The notes under the pieces were generated by a model. It had not been told where the DNA came from and made no database searches. It worked only from the letters and a program-made list of their open reading frames with translations. From Deferrisoma camini S3R1 (GTDB taxonomy: Bacteria; Desulfobacterota; Deferrisomatia; Deferrisomatales; Deferrisomataceae), in contig NZ_JAFN01000001.1 in the NCBI RefSeq assembly GCF_000526155.1, forward strand, positions 206,824-270,823: 64,000 nt of DNA, read 5' to 3'. Below, in pieces: positions 15,780 to 23,381 of the stretch. Made by a program: the position numbers and the translations under genes. How positions within the stretch are numbered: the stretch's first letter is position 1; each line of letters begins with the position of its first letter.

Positions 15780-17045
15780 TCACGCGACGAGCGCAAAGAA
15801 CTTCTTGGGGTTTCCGTGGCGGACTTGGCGGCGTTGCGTGAGTCCCGCGGTTCACGCCAAGGTCCGTGGAACGTCAACTTCTTGGTCTCACGCCACGCTC
15901 ACGACGAGCGCAAAGAACTTCTTGGGGGTTCCGTGGCGAGCTTGGCGGCGTTGCGAGAGTCCCGCGGTTCACGCCGAGGTGCGTGGAACGTCAACTTCTT
16001 GGTCTCACGCCACGCCCGCGACGAGCGCAAAGAACTTCTTGGGGGTTCCGTGGCGAGCTTGGCGGCGTTGCGAGAGTCCCGCGGTTCACGCCGAGGTGCG
16101 TGGAACGTCAACTTCTTGGTCTCACGCCACGCCCGCAACGGTCGCAAAGAACTTCTTGGGGTTTCCGTGGCGGACTTGGCGGCGTTGCGAGAGTCCCGCG
16201 GTTCACGCCGAGGTGCGTGGAACGTCAACTTCTTGGTCTCACGCCACGCTCACGACGAGCGCAAAGAACTTCTTGGGGGTTCCGTGGCTGACTTGGCGGC
16301 GTTGCGTGAGTCCCGCGGTTCACGCCAAGGTCCGTGGAACGTCAACTTCTTGGTCTCACGCCACGCTCACGACGGTCGCAAAGAACTTCTTGGGGTTTCC
16401 GTGGCGGACTTGGCGGCGTTGCGTGAGTCCCGCAGCTCACGCCAAGGTCCGTGGAACGTCAACTTCTTGGTCTCACGCCACGCCCGCAACGAGCGCAAAG
16501 AACTTCTTGGGGGTTCCGTGGCGAGCTTGGCGGCGTTGCGAGAGTCCCGCGGTTCACGCCGAGGTGCGTGGAACGTCAGCTTCTTGGTCTCACGCCACGC
16601 CCGCAACGGTCGCAAAGAACTTCTTGGGGGTTCCGCGGCGAGCTTGGCGGCGTTGCGAGAGCCCCGCGGTTCACGCCAAGGTCCGTGGAACGTCAACTTC
16701 TTGGTCTCACGCCACGCCCGCGACGGTCGCAAAGAACTTCTTGGGGGTTCCGTGGCGAGCTTGGCGGCGTTGCGAGAGTCCCGAAGTTCACGCCGAGGTC
16801 CGTGGAACGTCAACTTCTTGGTCTCACGCCACGCCCGCGACGAGCGCAAAGAACTTCTTGGGGGTTCCGCGGCGAGCTTGGCGGCGTTGCGTGAGTCCCG
16901 CGGTTCACGCCGAGGTGCGTGGAACGTCAACTTCTTGGTCTCACGCCACGCTCACGACGAGCGCAAAGAACTTCTTGGGGGTTCCGTGGCGAGCTTGGCG
17001 GCGTTGCGTGAGCCCCGAAGTTCACGCCAAGTTCTACGACGAACC
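15780..17045. repeat. Tandem array of 117-bp repeats, 11 copies
   Basis: The marker AAAGAACTTCTTGG occurs at 15795, 15912, 16029, 16146, 16263, 16380, 16497, 16614, 16731, 16848 and 16965, each exactly 117 bp apart. Each unit reads roughly GGTCTCACGCCACGC, CGCAAAGAACTTCTTGG, TTCCGTGGCGAGCTTGGCG, GCGTTGCGTGAGTCCC, TTCACGCC(A/G)AGGT, GTGGAACGTCAACTTCTT. The outer TCTCACGC / GCGTGAG parts are complementary, so each unit could fold. Copies differ at a few fixed positions in mosaic combinations, suggesting unequal exchange or conversion. Because 117 is a multiple of three, long open frames exist on both strands. They are not treated as genes. This array fills the 1.38-kb gap between the GxxExxY and Uma2 genes. 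Confidence 0.92.
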
Positions 17046-17123
17046 ACGTACGACCCGCGACCAACGACCGGTGAACGAACGTGGCGTTCGTTGCGTAAGC
17101 CCGGTTGGAAAACTGTACACCCC

Positions 17124-17687
17124 TCACGCGCAAAGGACCTGTTCCGGGGCGAGGCGTAGGCTCGTTCCCGGGATGGGAAGGGTCGGGTCGCCGGGGTGCA
17201 GGGTCTGGGCGGTCCGGTAGGCGGTTTCTCCGGGGTCTCGGTACACCTCGATAACGCCCCCCGGGAGGTCCACGAGCCACACCTCGGGAATGCCGGCCTT
17301 GGCATAGAGGGGCAGCTTGACCTCCCGGTCCGCTGCCGCCGAGGTGTCGGCCACCTCTATGATCAGAACCACGTCCCGGGGCCTGGGGTGGGCCGAGGCG
17401 TAGTAGTCGGGCCGGGGCTTCAAAAGGGCGATGTCGGGCTGGAGCTCGGTGCGAGGGTCCAGGGCGATGGGGTCTTGCACGCTCAAAAGCCATGGATTGC
17501 CGCTGTGCGGCGCCAGCGTGTGAAGGATACGTTTGACACAGGCGGCGTGCCGGCTTCCGATGGGCGTCATCTCGATCAGTTCCCCCTCGATCAACTCGAC
17601 CCGGTCGTCCTCGCCGAGAATGCCGGCCTCGGCCATGCGGTGGAACTCGTCGACGGTGAACAGCCGCCGGGCAGGCTCGGGTGTCAT
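17124..17687 (-). CDS. Uma2 family (DUF820) putative restriction-like endonuclease
   Basis: A 187-residue protein of the Uma2 family, which has a PD-(D/E)XK nuclease fold. Diagnostic segments are FTVDEFHRMAEAGILGEDDR, VELIEGELIEMTPIG near residues 30-44, the catalytic-like LQPDIALLKPRPDYY, and VLIIEVADTSAAADREVKLPLYAKAGIPEVW. The pattern D...E-V-x(10)-K fits the metal-binding site. The biological role is unknown. The family is greatly expanded in cyanobacteria and some other phyla. It lies among 117-bp-family repeats on both sides. Confidence 0.9.
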   Translation of the reverse strand: MTPEPARRLFTVDEFHRMAEAGILGEDDRVELIEGELIEMTPIGSRHAACVKRILHTLAPHSGNPWLLSVQDPIALDPRTELQPDIALLKPRPDYYASAHPRPRDVVLIIEVADTSAAADREVKLPLYAKAGIPEVWLVDLPGGVIEVYRDPGETAYRTAQTLHPGDPTLPIPGTSLRLAPEQVLCA

Positions 17688-18054
17688 GGGGCGGACCTCC
17701 GTGGTTCTGCTGCGGGTTCACGAACAGCTCCAGCGTAGCAAGGGGGTATGGGAACTTCAACGGTCCATCCCGCGCCACGCTCGCAACGACGCAACGGGTT
17801 TTGGGGTTGGGGGTTTCCGTGGCGAGCTTGGCGGCGTTGCGTGAGTCCCGCAGTTCACGCCAAGGTCTGGGGAACGTCAACTTCTTGGTCTCACGCCACG
17901 CTCGCAATGGCGCAACGGAAGGCCGTGGGCAGTCACGCGTGAGGAGTGACGGGGCCGGGGGCGTGTGGCGGTTTCCACGACGAACGACCTGCGACCGGCG
18001 GACCACCGTGGCGTTCGTTGCGCGCGAGAAGTTCATGCCAGGTCCCCAAAAGAC
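17688..18054. repeat. Dispersed intergenic repeat block C
   Basis: No gene. About 17765-18035 is nearly identical to about 3715-3990 (117-bp-family unit joined to the 150-bp module), a duplication separated by 14 kb. The 150-bp module also matches about 4990-5150. Confidence 0.8.
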
Positions 18055-18082
18055 GTCGGGGAGGCCCGAGGGCCTCCCCGAC
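18055..18082 (-). terminator. Terminator of metF
   Basis: A 13-bp perfect stem, GTCGGGGAGGCCC / GGGCCTCCCCGAC, with a 2-base loop lies 8 bp beyond the metF stop. On the minus strand it is followed by TCTTTT. Confidence 0.85.
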
Positions 18083-18090
18083 GGTAGGGG

Positions 18091-19653
18091 CTACTTCTTC
18101 GCGGGGGGCTTGATGCCCAGGCGTTTCGCCGTGTGGTCCCGGCCCAGGTAGAAGTTCAGCCACGACGAGGTGAACCGCAGGTCGTAGTTCACGGGCGGAA
18201 TCATGTAGGCGCCCAAGGTGTCCTCGGCGCCGTGGCTCTTGAGCCTCGGGTAGGCGCGCACGTAGATGCACTGCTTCTTGTTGGGGTACACCTCGCACCA
18301 TCCCTCGAACGATCCGCCGCAGGGGCCGTTGCGCTGGCCCTTGGGGCACTGGCTCATGGGGCACAGGTACGCGATGTCGAACAGGGCGCAGTCCCCGCAG
18401 TGCATGCACTCGTTGGTCATCACCTTCATGAAGTGCTCGACCCGGGTGAAGAAGTGCTCCATGCTGGTGCCGTCCACGGCCTTGGCCAGGGACCGCATGG
18501 GCTTGAACAGGAAGCCCTTGGTCTCGAACATGGCGTTGTGGAGCACCCGGAACATCTTGTAGCCCACCGGAGCCGCGGGCCGGTCCTTGGACCGGTCGGC
18601 CGGCTCCTCCTTGTTGAGGCCGGTCTCGGGGTCCTTCTCGAAGTAGTACCAGCCGCCGGGCTGGGGGAAGTCGAACTCCCGCACCAGGTCCTGCCAGTTG
18701 GGCGCGAGCTCCTCACCCTTCTCGATGATGAACTCCACGTCCTCGAACTTCATGCCGTGGCCGCCGATGTGCACGCCGGCGAACCCCATGCCCTTCATGA
18801 AGGCGTACATCTTGGCGGCCCGCAGCAGCCGCTCGGTCTTGCCCTTGTCCTTGGACCGCTCCACCTCGGCCGCGATCTCCTTGACCAGCTTGTCGGTCAC
18901 CACGCACCCTGGGATGCCGTTGCGGTTCATCAGCCGGGCCGCGCCCAGGGGCAGCACGTACACGTTGCCGATCACCGGGATGTTGCCGTAGCCCAGGTGC
19001 CGGACCATCAGCAGGGCCTCGTGGAACTTGCGGGCGTCGTACCCCAGCTGGGTCACGATGAACTGGGCCCCGGACTCCAGCTTCTTCTTGAGCTTGTAGT
19101 ACTGGCCCATCTGCTCGGACTCGAGCTTCTTGAAGGGGCTCACGGCCGCGCCGGCGAAGAAGTGGGTGGGCTTCAGGGTGGTGGAGCCCTTGAAGGTGGG
19201 GACCTCCAGGCCCTGGTTCAGGTCCGAGATGAGCCCCAGGAGCTGGGCTGGGTCCAGGTCGAATACGGGCTTGGCCCGGCCGCCAAACCCGCTGACCGGG
19301 TAGTCGCCGGTCATGATCAGCAGGTTGCGGACGTTCTCCCGCTCCAGGCCGTAGAGGAGCCCCTCGAGCTGGTTTCGGTTCTTGTCCTTGCAGGTGAAGT
19401 GGACCAGGGGCTCGATGCCGAGCTTGTTGATCTCGGCCCCGAGCATCTCGGCCGAGATCGCGGGGTTGCCGCCCGGGTTGTCCGTGATGGTGAGGGCGTG
19501 GACCTTGCCGCTCTTCGCGGCCTGCTCCGCGGACGCCATCACCACCTCCTGGGCCTTTTCGAAGGCCCCGCGGCCGGGAACGAGCTCCCAGGTCACGCTG
19601 AAGGTGTTTTGATCGAGGAGGGACTCCTGAAATCTGCTCACGAACTCGGCCAC
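18091..19653 (-). CDS. metF: Methylenetetrahydrofolate reductase with MetV-like C-terminal domain
   Basis: A 520-residue protein. The N-terminal ~320 residues are the MetF TIM barrel (TWELVPGRG, then HALTITDNPGGNP, NVRNLLIMTGDYPVSG with flavin/folate contacts, and QFIVTQLGYDARKF). The C-terminal ~130 residues carry a cysteine-rich cluster (NECMHCGDCALFDIAYLCP, then CPKGQRNGPCGGS, and CEVYPNKKQCIYVRAYPRL) matching the MTHFR C-terminal/MetV partner of acetogens and sulfate reducers. The fusion is consistent with a ferredoxin-linked methyl-branch reductase in the Wood-Ljungdahl pathway. The start is taken as the GTG at 19653, after GGAGGAGG. The electron donor is inferred. Confidence 0.87.
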   Translation of the reverse strand: MAEFVSRFQESLLDQNTFSVTWELVPGRGAFEKAQEVVMASAEQAAKSGKVHALTITDNPGGNPAISAEMLGAEINKLGIEPLVHFTCKDKNRNQLEGLLYGLERENVRNLLIMTGDYPVSGFGGRAKPVFDLDPAQLLGLISDLNQGLEVPTFKGSTTLKPTHFFAGAAVSPFKKLESEQMGQYYKLKKKLESGAQFIVTQLGYDARKFHEALLMVRHLGYGNIPVIGNVYVLPLGAARLMNRNGIPGCVVTDKLVKEIAAEVERSKDKGKTERLLRAAKMYAFMKGMGFAGVHIGGHGMKFEDVEFIIEKGEELAPNWQDLVREFDFPQPGGWYYFEKDPETGLNKEEPADRSKDRPAAPVGYKMFRVLHNAMFETKGFLFKPMRSLAKAVDGTSMEHFFTRVEHFMKVMTNECMHCGDCALFDIAYLCPMSQCPKGQRNGPCGGSFEGWCEVYPNKKQCIYVRAYPRLKSHGAEDTLGAYMIPPVNYDLRFTSSWLNFYLGRDHTAKRLGIKPPAKK

Positions 19654-19716
19654 CGGTCTACCTCCTCCCCCTCCCAGGGGAAATGGGGATCGAAACAGGG
19701 AAATCGAGCGGCGCGG

Positions 19717-19746
19717 ATTATAGGGGACCGATTTCGGGGAAGTCAA
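19717..19746 (-). promoter_or_regulatory. Sigma-70 promoter of metF
   Basis: On the minus strand TTGACT (19746-19741) and a perfect TATAAT (19722-19717) are separated by 18 bp, about 60 bp upstream of the GTG start. This is one of the clearest housekeeping promoters in the window. Confidence 0.75.
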
Positions 19747-19820
19747 CGAAGAGGCGGGAAAACCTGGGAAAATGAAACCCGGTTATCGGACGGCTGGGGT
19801 GGAGGGCGGATCGTGTTGGG

Positions 19821-20411
19821 TCACTCGCGGGCGAGGCGGGCCAGATCCTTGGCCACGGACCCCACGAGCCTGGCCACGACCCGATCGGCCGCGGTCTGGA
19901 ACCCCTGGAGCGTGGCCGGGTCCACCGGAACCTCCCACTGCCCCGACCGGAACGATTCGAGCTCCCCGTCGGGGCCGATCAGGCTCCAGGTGGCGCCGAG
20001 GACCACCACCCCCCGGGACCGGTCCCAGTACAGGGCGTCCACCACCCCGGTGCACCTGAGATCCGGCGAAACCGGGGCCGGGGCCGCGAACGCCGCCTTG
20101 GCCGCACCGGAGCCTATGAGCCCCCGCCGCAGTGCGTCGGCCACCAGGGGCCCGGGCTCGGCGGCCCACCGCACCCGGGTGAGGAACCGGTATCCGGAGC
20201 CGCCCTCGGCCACGGCCACCCGGTCGGTGCGAAACGCCGGCGCCGTGGCGAAGGCGGCGATCTCCACCACTGTGTCCGTGGAGGCCGGGGATCCCGCAGC
20301 GACGTCGGGCGAGATCCCCAGGCGGACCACCGGCACGGCCGGCCGCCGCCACCCGGCGCAGCCGGACGAGAGGAATGTGAGGGCCAGGGCCAAGGCGAAC
20401 AGGGCTCTCAC
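19821..20411 (-). CDS. ABC-type transport auxiliary lipoprotein (PqiC-like)
   Basis: A 196-residue outer-membrane lipoprotein. The GTG start at 20411 overlaps the end of mlaD (GTGA) and has AGGAGG upstream. The signal peptide ALFALALALTFLSSG ends in a lipobox with Cys (LSSGC). The body has the ABC_trans_aux pattern (VRLGISPDV, FRTDRVAVAEGGSGYRFLTR, WAAEPGPLVADALRRGL), in which the RVRWAAEP-type strand is diagnostic. PqiC-like lipoproteins connect MCE tunnels to the outer membrane. As the last gene of the mlaEFD operon it should link that transporter to the outer membrane. Confidence 0.82.
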   Translation of the reverse strand: MRALFALALALTFLSSGCAGWRRPAVPVVRLGISPDVAAGSPASTDTVVEIAAFATAPAFRTDRVAVAEGGSGYRFLTRVRWAAEPGPLVADALRRGLIGSGAAKAAFAAPAPVSPDLRCTGVVDALYWDRSRGVVVLGATWSLIGPDGELESFRSGQWEVPVDPATLQGFQTAADRVVARLVGSVAKDLARLARE

Positions 20412-21445
20412 GGCAGGTCCTCCTCGAGGGGGGTCTCCCATACGATGCGGGACGGGCTCTCCCCCAGGTCCCGGGCCACGGTCTCCAGCCGGCCGGCCGC
20501 GGCCTCGATCCGGGCCAGGGACCGGAGGGCGGCCGCGGCGGTGCGGCCGGCGTCGCCCTCGGCCGTCCGGGCCGCCGAGGCGACCTGGTCCGCGGCCCTG
20601 CCCAACCGGTCCGTCGCCCCGGCCAGGCCCGCCTCCAGCCGATCGAGGCGGGCCTTCAGGTCCAACGCTGCCACCTGCTCCTGCAGGGCCTGGGCGGCGA
20701 GCCGCACCTGCCGGGCCGACCCGGACAGGTCCGCCAGGGTCTGGGATAGGGCCGGGTCGGCCAGCAGGTCGTCCACCCGGCCGGCCGCCCGTTTCCAGGT
20801 GCCCACGGTCTGCTCCGCGCCGGCCAGGATCCGGTCGATCCTCGGGCCGGCCATCACCGCCTCCAGCCGGTCGGCCGCCCGCGCCAGGGCCTCGGCGGCC
20901 GCGGCCGCCTGCCGCGCGGCCTCGGGGATGCCCGAGCCGTTCACCAGGCGCCGCAGGTCGGCGATCAGCCCCGGCAGGTCTGCCGATCGGAGGTCCGCCA
21001 CCAGGCCGGCCACGTCCGAGGCCAGGTGGGTCAGAAACGACGGGGCCGAGGGGATGTAGTCCGGCGGGGGGGGAAAGGGAAGGCTCGGTTCCGGCGACTC
21101 CAGGAGCTCCAGGTCCACGAACGCCGCGCCGGTGATGCCCACGGTGCCCAGCCGGGCCCGCATGCCCGGTCGAACCCGGAAGGTGGGGTCGATCTCGAGC
21201 CGCACCTCCACGTGCTCCCCGTCCGGGGCGACCCGGATCGCGCTCACCCGGCCCAGGGGGACCCCCCGGAACTTCACCGGCGAGCCCACGTCGAGCCCCT
21301 GCACGCTCTCGGCGAAATAGGTCACGTAGGTGCGGTACTCCTTCCACACCCGGCTGGCGCCCAGCCACAGCAGGGCGCCGGCCAGCAGCAGAAACCCCAC
21401 GATCAGGAACAGCCCCACCTTGAACCGGGTGGACTCACTCGCCAC
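20408..21445 (-). CDS. mlaD: MlaD/MCE family periplasmic lipid-transport protein
   Basis: A 345-residue protein. The GTG at 21445 (MASESTRFKVGLF) follows AGGAGG and overlaps the end of the ATPase gene by 11 bp. It has one membrane helix (VGLFLIVGFLLLAGALLWLG, residues ~9-28), then the MCE domain (TYFAESVQGLDVGSPVKFRG and VPLGRVSAIRV), then a long alpha-helical region (~150-330) rich in Ala/Arg that may form a periplasm-spanning barrel as in longer MCE proteins. It is a membrane-anchored lipid-shuttling component of the MlaEFD complex. Confidence 0.9.
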   Translation of the reverse strand: MASESTRFKVGLFLIVGFLLLAGALLWLGASRVWKEYRTYVTYFAESVQGLDVGSPVKFRGVPLGRVSAIRVAPDGEHVEVRLEIDPTFRVRPGMRARLGTVGITGAAFVDLELLESPEPSLPFPPPPDYIPSAPSFLTHLASDVAGLVADLRSADLPGLIADLRRLVNGSGIPEAARQAAAAAEALARAADRLEAVMAGPRIDRILAGAEQTVGTWKRAAGRVDDLLADPALSQTLADLSGSARQVRLAAQALQEQVAALDLKARLDRLEAGLAGATDRLGRAADQVASAARTAEGDAGRTAAAALRSLARIEAAAGRLETVARDLGESPSRIVWETPLEEDLP

Positions 21446-22226
21446 GGGGGCCTCCTTTCTTCAACCCGTCGGGCCGGGGCGGCTCCCGCCGGAAAAAGGC
21501 GCGCACCGCCGGGTCCGGATGCTCGTCGCGCAGCCGGGCGGGAACCCCCTCGGCCCGGATGCCGGCCACCTCACGGTCGATCAGGACGCACCGGTCGGCC
21601 ACCGCGAAGGTGCTGGCCAGGTCGTGGGTGACCAGGAGCACGGTGATGCCCAGATCCCGCCGCAGGCCCAGCACCAGTTCGTCCAGCTCCGCCGCGGTGA
21701 CCGGGTCGAGGCCGGAAGAGGGCTCGTCCAAGACCAGGATCGGCGGGTCCAGGGCCATGGCCCGGGCCACACCGGCCCGCTTGCGCATGCCCCCCGAGAT
21801 CTCGTTGGGAAACCGGGACTCCGCCTCGGCCAGCCCCACCTGGGAGAGCTTGAGGCACGCCAGGATCCGGGCCGTGGACTCGGGCAGGTCCGTCTGGGCC
21901 CGGATGGGCAGCATCACGTTCTCGGCCAGGGTCAGGTCGGCCAGCAGGGCCCCGGTCTGGAACAGGACCCCCAGGCGCCGGGACACCTGGGCCCACCGGT
22001 CCGGAGAGCTGCGGGTCATCGACACCCCTGCGATCTCCAGGTCTCCGGCCAGGGGCGGCAGGATGCCGATCAGGGTCTTCAGGATCGTGGTCTTGCCGGA
22101 GCCGCTTCCGCCCAGGATCGCAAAGATCTCCCGGGGCCGCACCTCGAAGCTGAGGTTCCGCAGGACGGGCTGGCCGTCGTAGCCCACGCTCAGGTTCGTC
22201 GCCTTGAGGACCGGGGCCGGCTTCAT
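21435..22226 (-). CDS. mlaF: MlaF-type ABC transporter ATP-binding protein
   Basis: A 263-residue ATPase. It has Walker A GGSGSGKTT (about residues 39-47), a Q-loop in LFQTGALLADLTLAENV (MlaF-like), signature ISGGMRKRAGVARAM, Walker B PILVLDEPSSGLDP, and H-loop TVLLVTHDLAST. The ISGGMRKR signature and SGLDP are typical of MlaF. It starts 3 bp after the permease stop and powers lipid transport between the membranes. Confidence 0.92.
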   Translation of the reverse strand: MKPAPVLKATNLSVGYDGQPVLRNLSFEVRPREIFAILGGSGSGKTTILKTLIGILPPLAGDLEIAGVSMTRSSPDRWAQVSRRLGVLFQTGALLADLTLAENVMLPIRAQTDLPESTARILACLKLSQVGLAEAESRFPNEISGGMRKRAGVARAMALDPPILVLDEPSSGLDPVTAAELDELVLGLRRDLGITVLLVTHDLASTFAVADRCVLIDREVAGIRAEGVPARLRDEHPDPAVRAFFRREPPRPDGLKKGGPRGE

Positions 22227-22228
22227 GG

Positions 22229-23350
22229 TCAGAACGGGAGGTACGCCAGGATCACGGCGAACAGGGAGTCCAGAAGGATCACCAGGAAGATGCCGGTGAC
22301 CACGGCCGAGGTGGCGGCCCGGCCCACGGCGTTGGCACCCCCGCGCACGCCGAGCCCCTTGAAGCAGCCCACGGCCGCGGCCACGGTGCCGAACACGCAT
22401 CCCTTGGCCACCCCCACGATCAGGTGCTGCAGGGTCAGCACGGCCCGCGTCTCCTCCAGGTACTGGGCCGCCGTGAGGTCCATGGCGAACACCCCCACCG
22501 CGAGCCCGCCGAGCACCCCGGCCAGGTCGGAGATCAGGATCAGCACCGGCATCGACACCGCCACGGCCGCCACCCGGGGCACCGCCAGGAATTCCACCGG
22601 GTCGAACCCCATGGTGGTGAGGGCGTCCACCTCCTCGTCCACCACCATGGCCCCCAGCTCGGCCGCATACCCGCTGCCGGAGCGGCCGGCCACCAGGATC
22701 GAGGTGATCACCGGGCCCAGCTCCCGCACGATGGCCAGGGCCACCATGTCGGCCACCAGCAGCTGGGCTCCGTAGGGCTTGAGCTGGAGTGAGCCCAGGA
22801 ACCCCAGGATCAGCCCCAGCAGGGCCGCGCTCAGGGCCACGATGGGCACGGCGTCCACCCCGGCCCGGTCCACGAATCGCAGCATCTCCGCGAGCCGAAG
22901 CCGTGACCGCAGCAGGCACGAGAACGAGCACAGGAACAGCCCACCGGCGAAGGAGAACAGCCGGCGCATCTCGGTCAGCAGGTACAGGGCGTTCGTGCCC
23001 ACCTGGAGCACCAGCCCGGGCTGGGGAGGGCGGCCGGGCAGCCTGCGGCAGGCCAAGTCCTCCCAGTCCACGGCCGAGAGCATGGCGGCCACGGAGCCCT
23101 GGGCGCCGGTGATCCGGAGCCGCCGTCCCCGGGGCCGGAGCTCCCGGTCGAGCTCCACCAGCACGGCCAGCGCCGCGGTGCCGAGGTGGGTCACGGTCGA
23201 CAGGTCGAGCACCAGATCTTCGGAGCCCGTGCGGGCGTGCCGCCGGAGCGCCGTGCGCAGCTCGGCAGCCCGGTCGGCCGACAGCCGGCCTTCGATCGCC
23301 AGGGGGGCGGCGTCACGCTGCCCGGACGGGGAAACTCCGAGTCGGCCCAT
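22229..23350 (-). CDS. mlaE: MlaE-type permease with N-terminal STAS-like domain
   Basis: A 373-residue protein. Residues ~1-105 resemble a STAS domain (LAIEGRLSADRAAELRTALR and LVLDLSTVTHLGTAALAVL), a fusion seen in many MlaE proteins where MlaB is not separate. The rest is the MlaE permease (RAGVDAVPIVALSAALLGLI, ELGPVITSILVAGRSGSGYA, TMGFDPVEFLAVPRV). The ATG at 23350 has GGAGG eight bases upstream. It leads the four-gene operon mlaE-mlaF-mlaD-pqiC-like, which probably maintains outer-membrane lipid asymmetry. Confidence 0.9.
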   Translation of the reverse strand: MGRLGVSPSGQRDAAPLAIEGRLSADRAAELRTALRRHARTGSEDLVLDLSTVTHLGTAALAVLVELDRELRPRGRRLRITGAQGSVAAMLSAVDWEDLACRRLPGRPPQPGLVLQVGTNALYLLTEMRRLFSFAGGLFLCSFSCLLRSRLRLAEMLRFVDRAGVDAVPIVALSAALLGLILGFLGSLQLKPYGAQLLVADMVALAIVRELGPVITSILVAGRSGSGYAAELGAMVVDEEVDALTTMGFDPVEFLAVPRVAAVAVSMPVLILISDLAGVLGGLAVGVFAMDLTAAQYLEETRAVLTLQHLIVGVAKGCVFGTVAAAVGCFKGLGVRGGANAVGRAATSAVVTGIFLVILLDSLFAVILAYLPF

Positions 23351-23381
23351 GGGTTGCCTCCGCGGTCGGCGTGCCAGTCTA

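Noticed and set aside
15780-17045. CRISPR-like array in the 117-bp repeats
   Set aside because: The whole unit is repeated; there are no unique spacers.
15685-17220. Open frames of 480-511 codons through the 117-bp array (and ones on the minus strand)
   Set aside because: They arise because 117 is a multiple of 3 and units lack stops. Several frames are equally open, unit differences change amino acids freely, and no RBS or family match is seen.
18133-21135. 1000-codon plus-strand frame over metF and the Mla operon
   Set aside because: It is antisense to five recognisable genes and changes composition with them.
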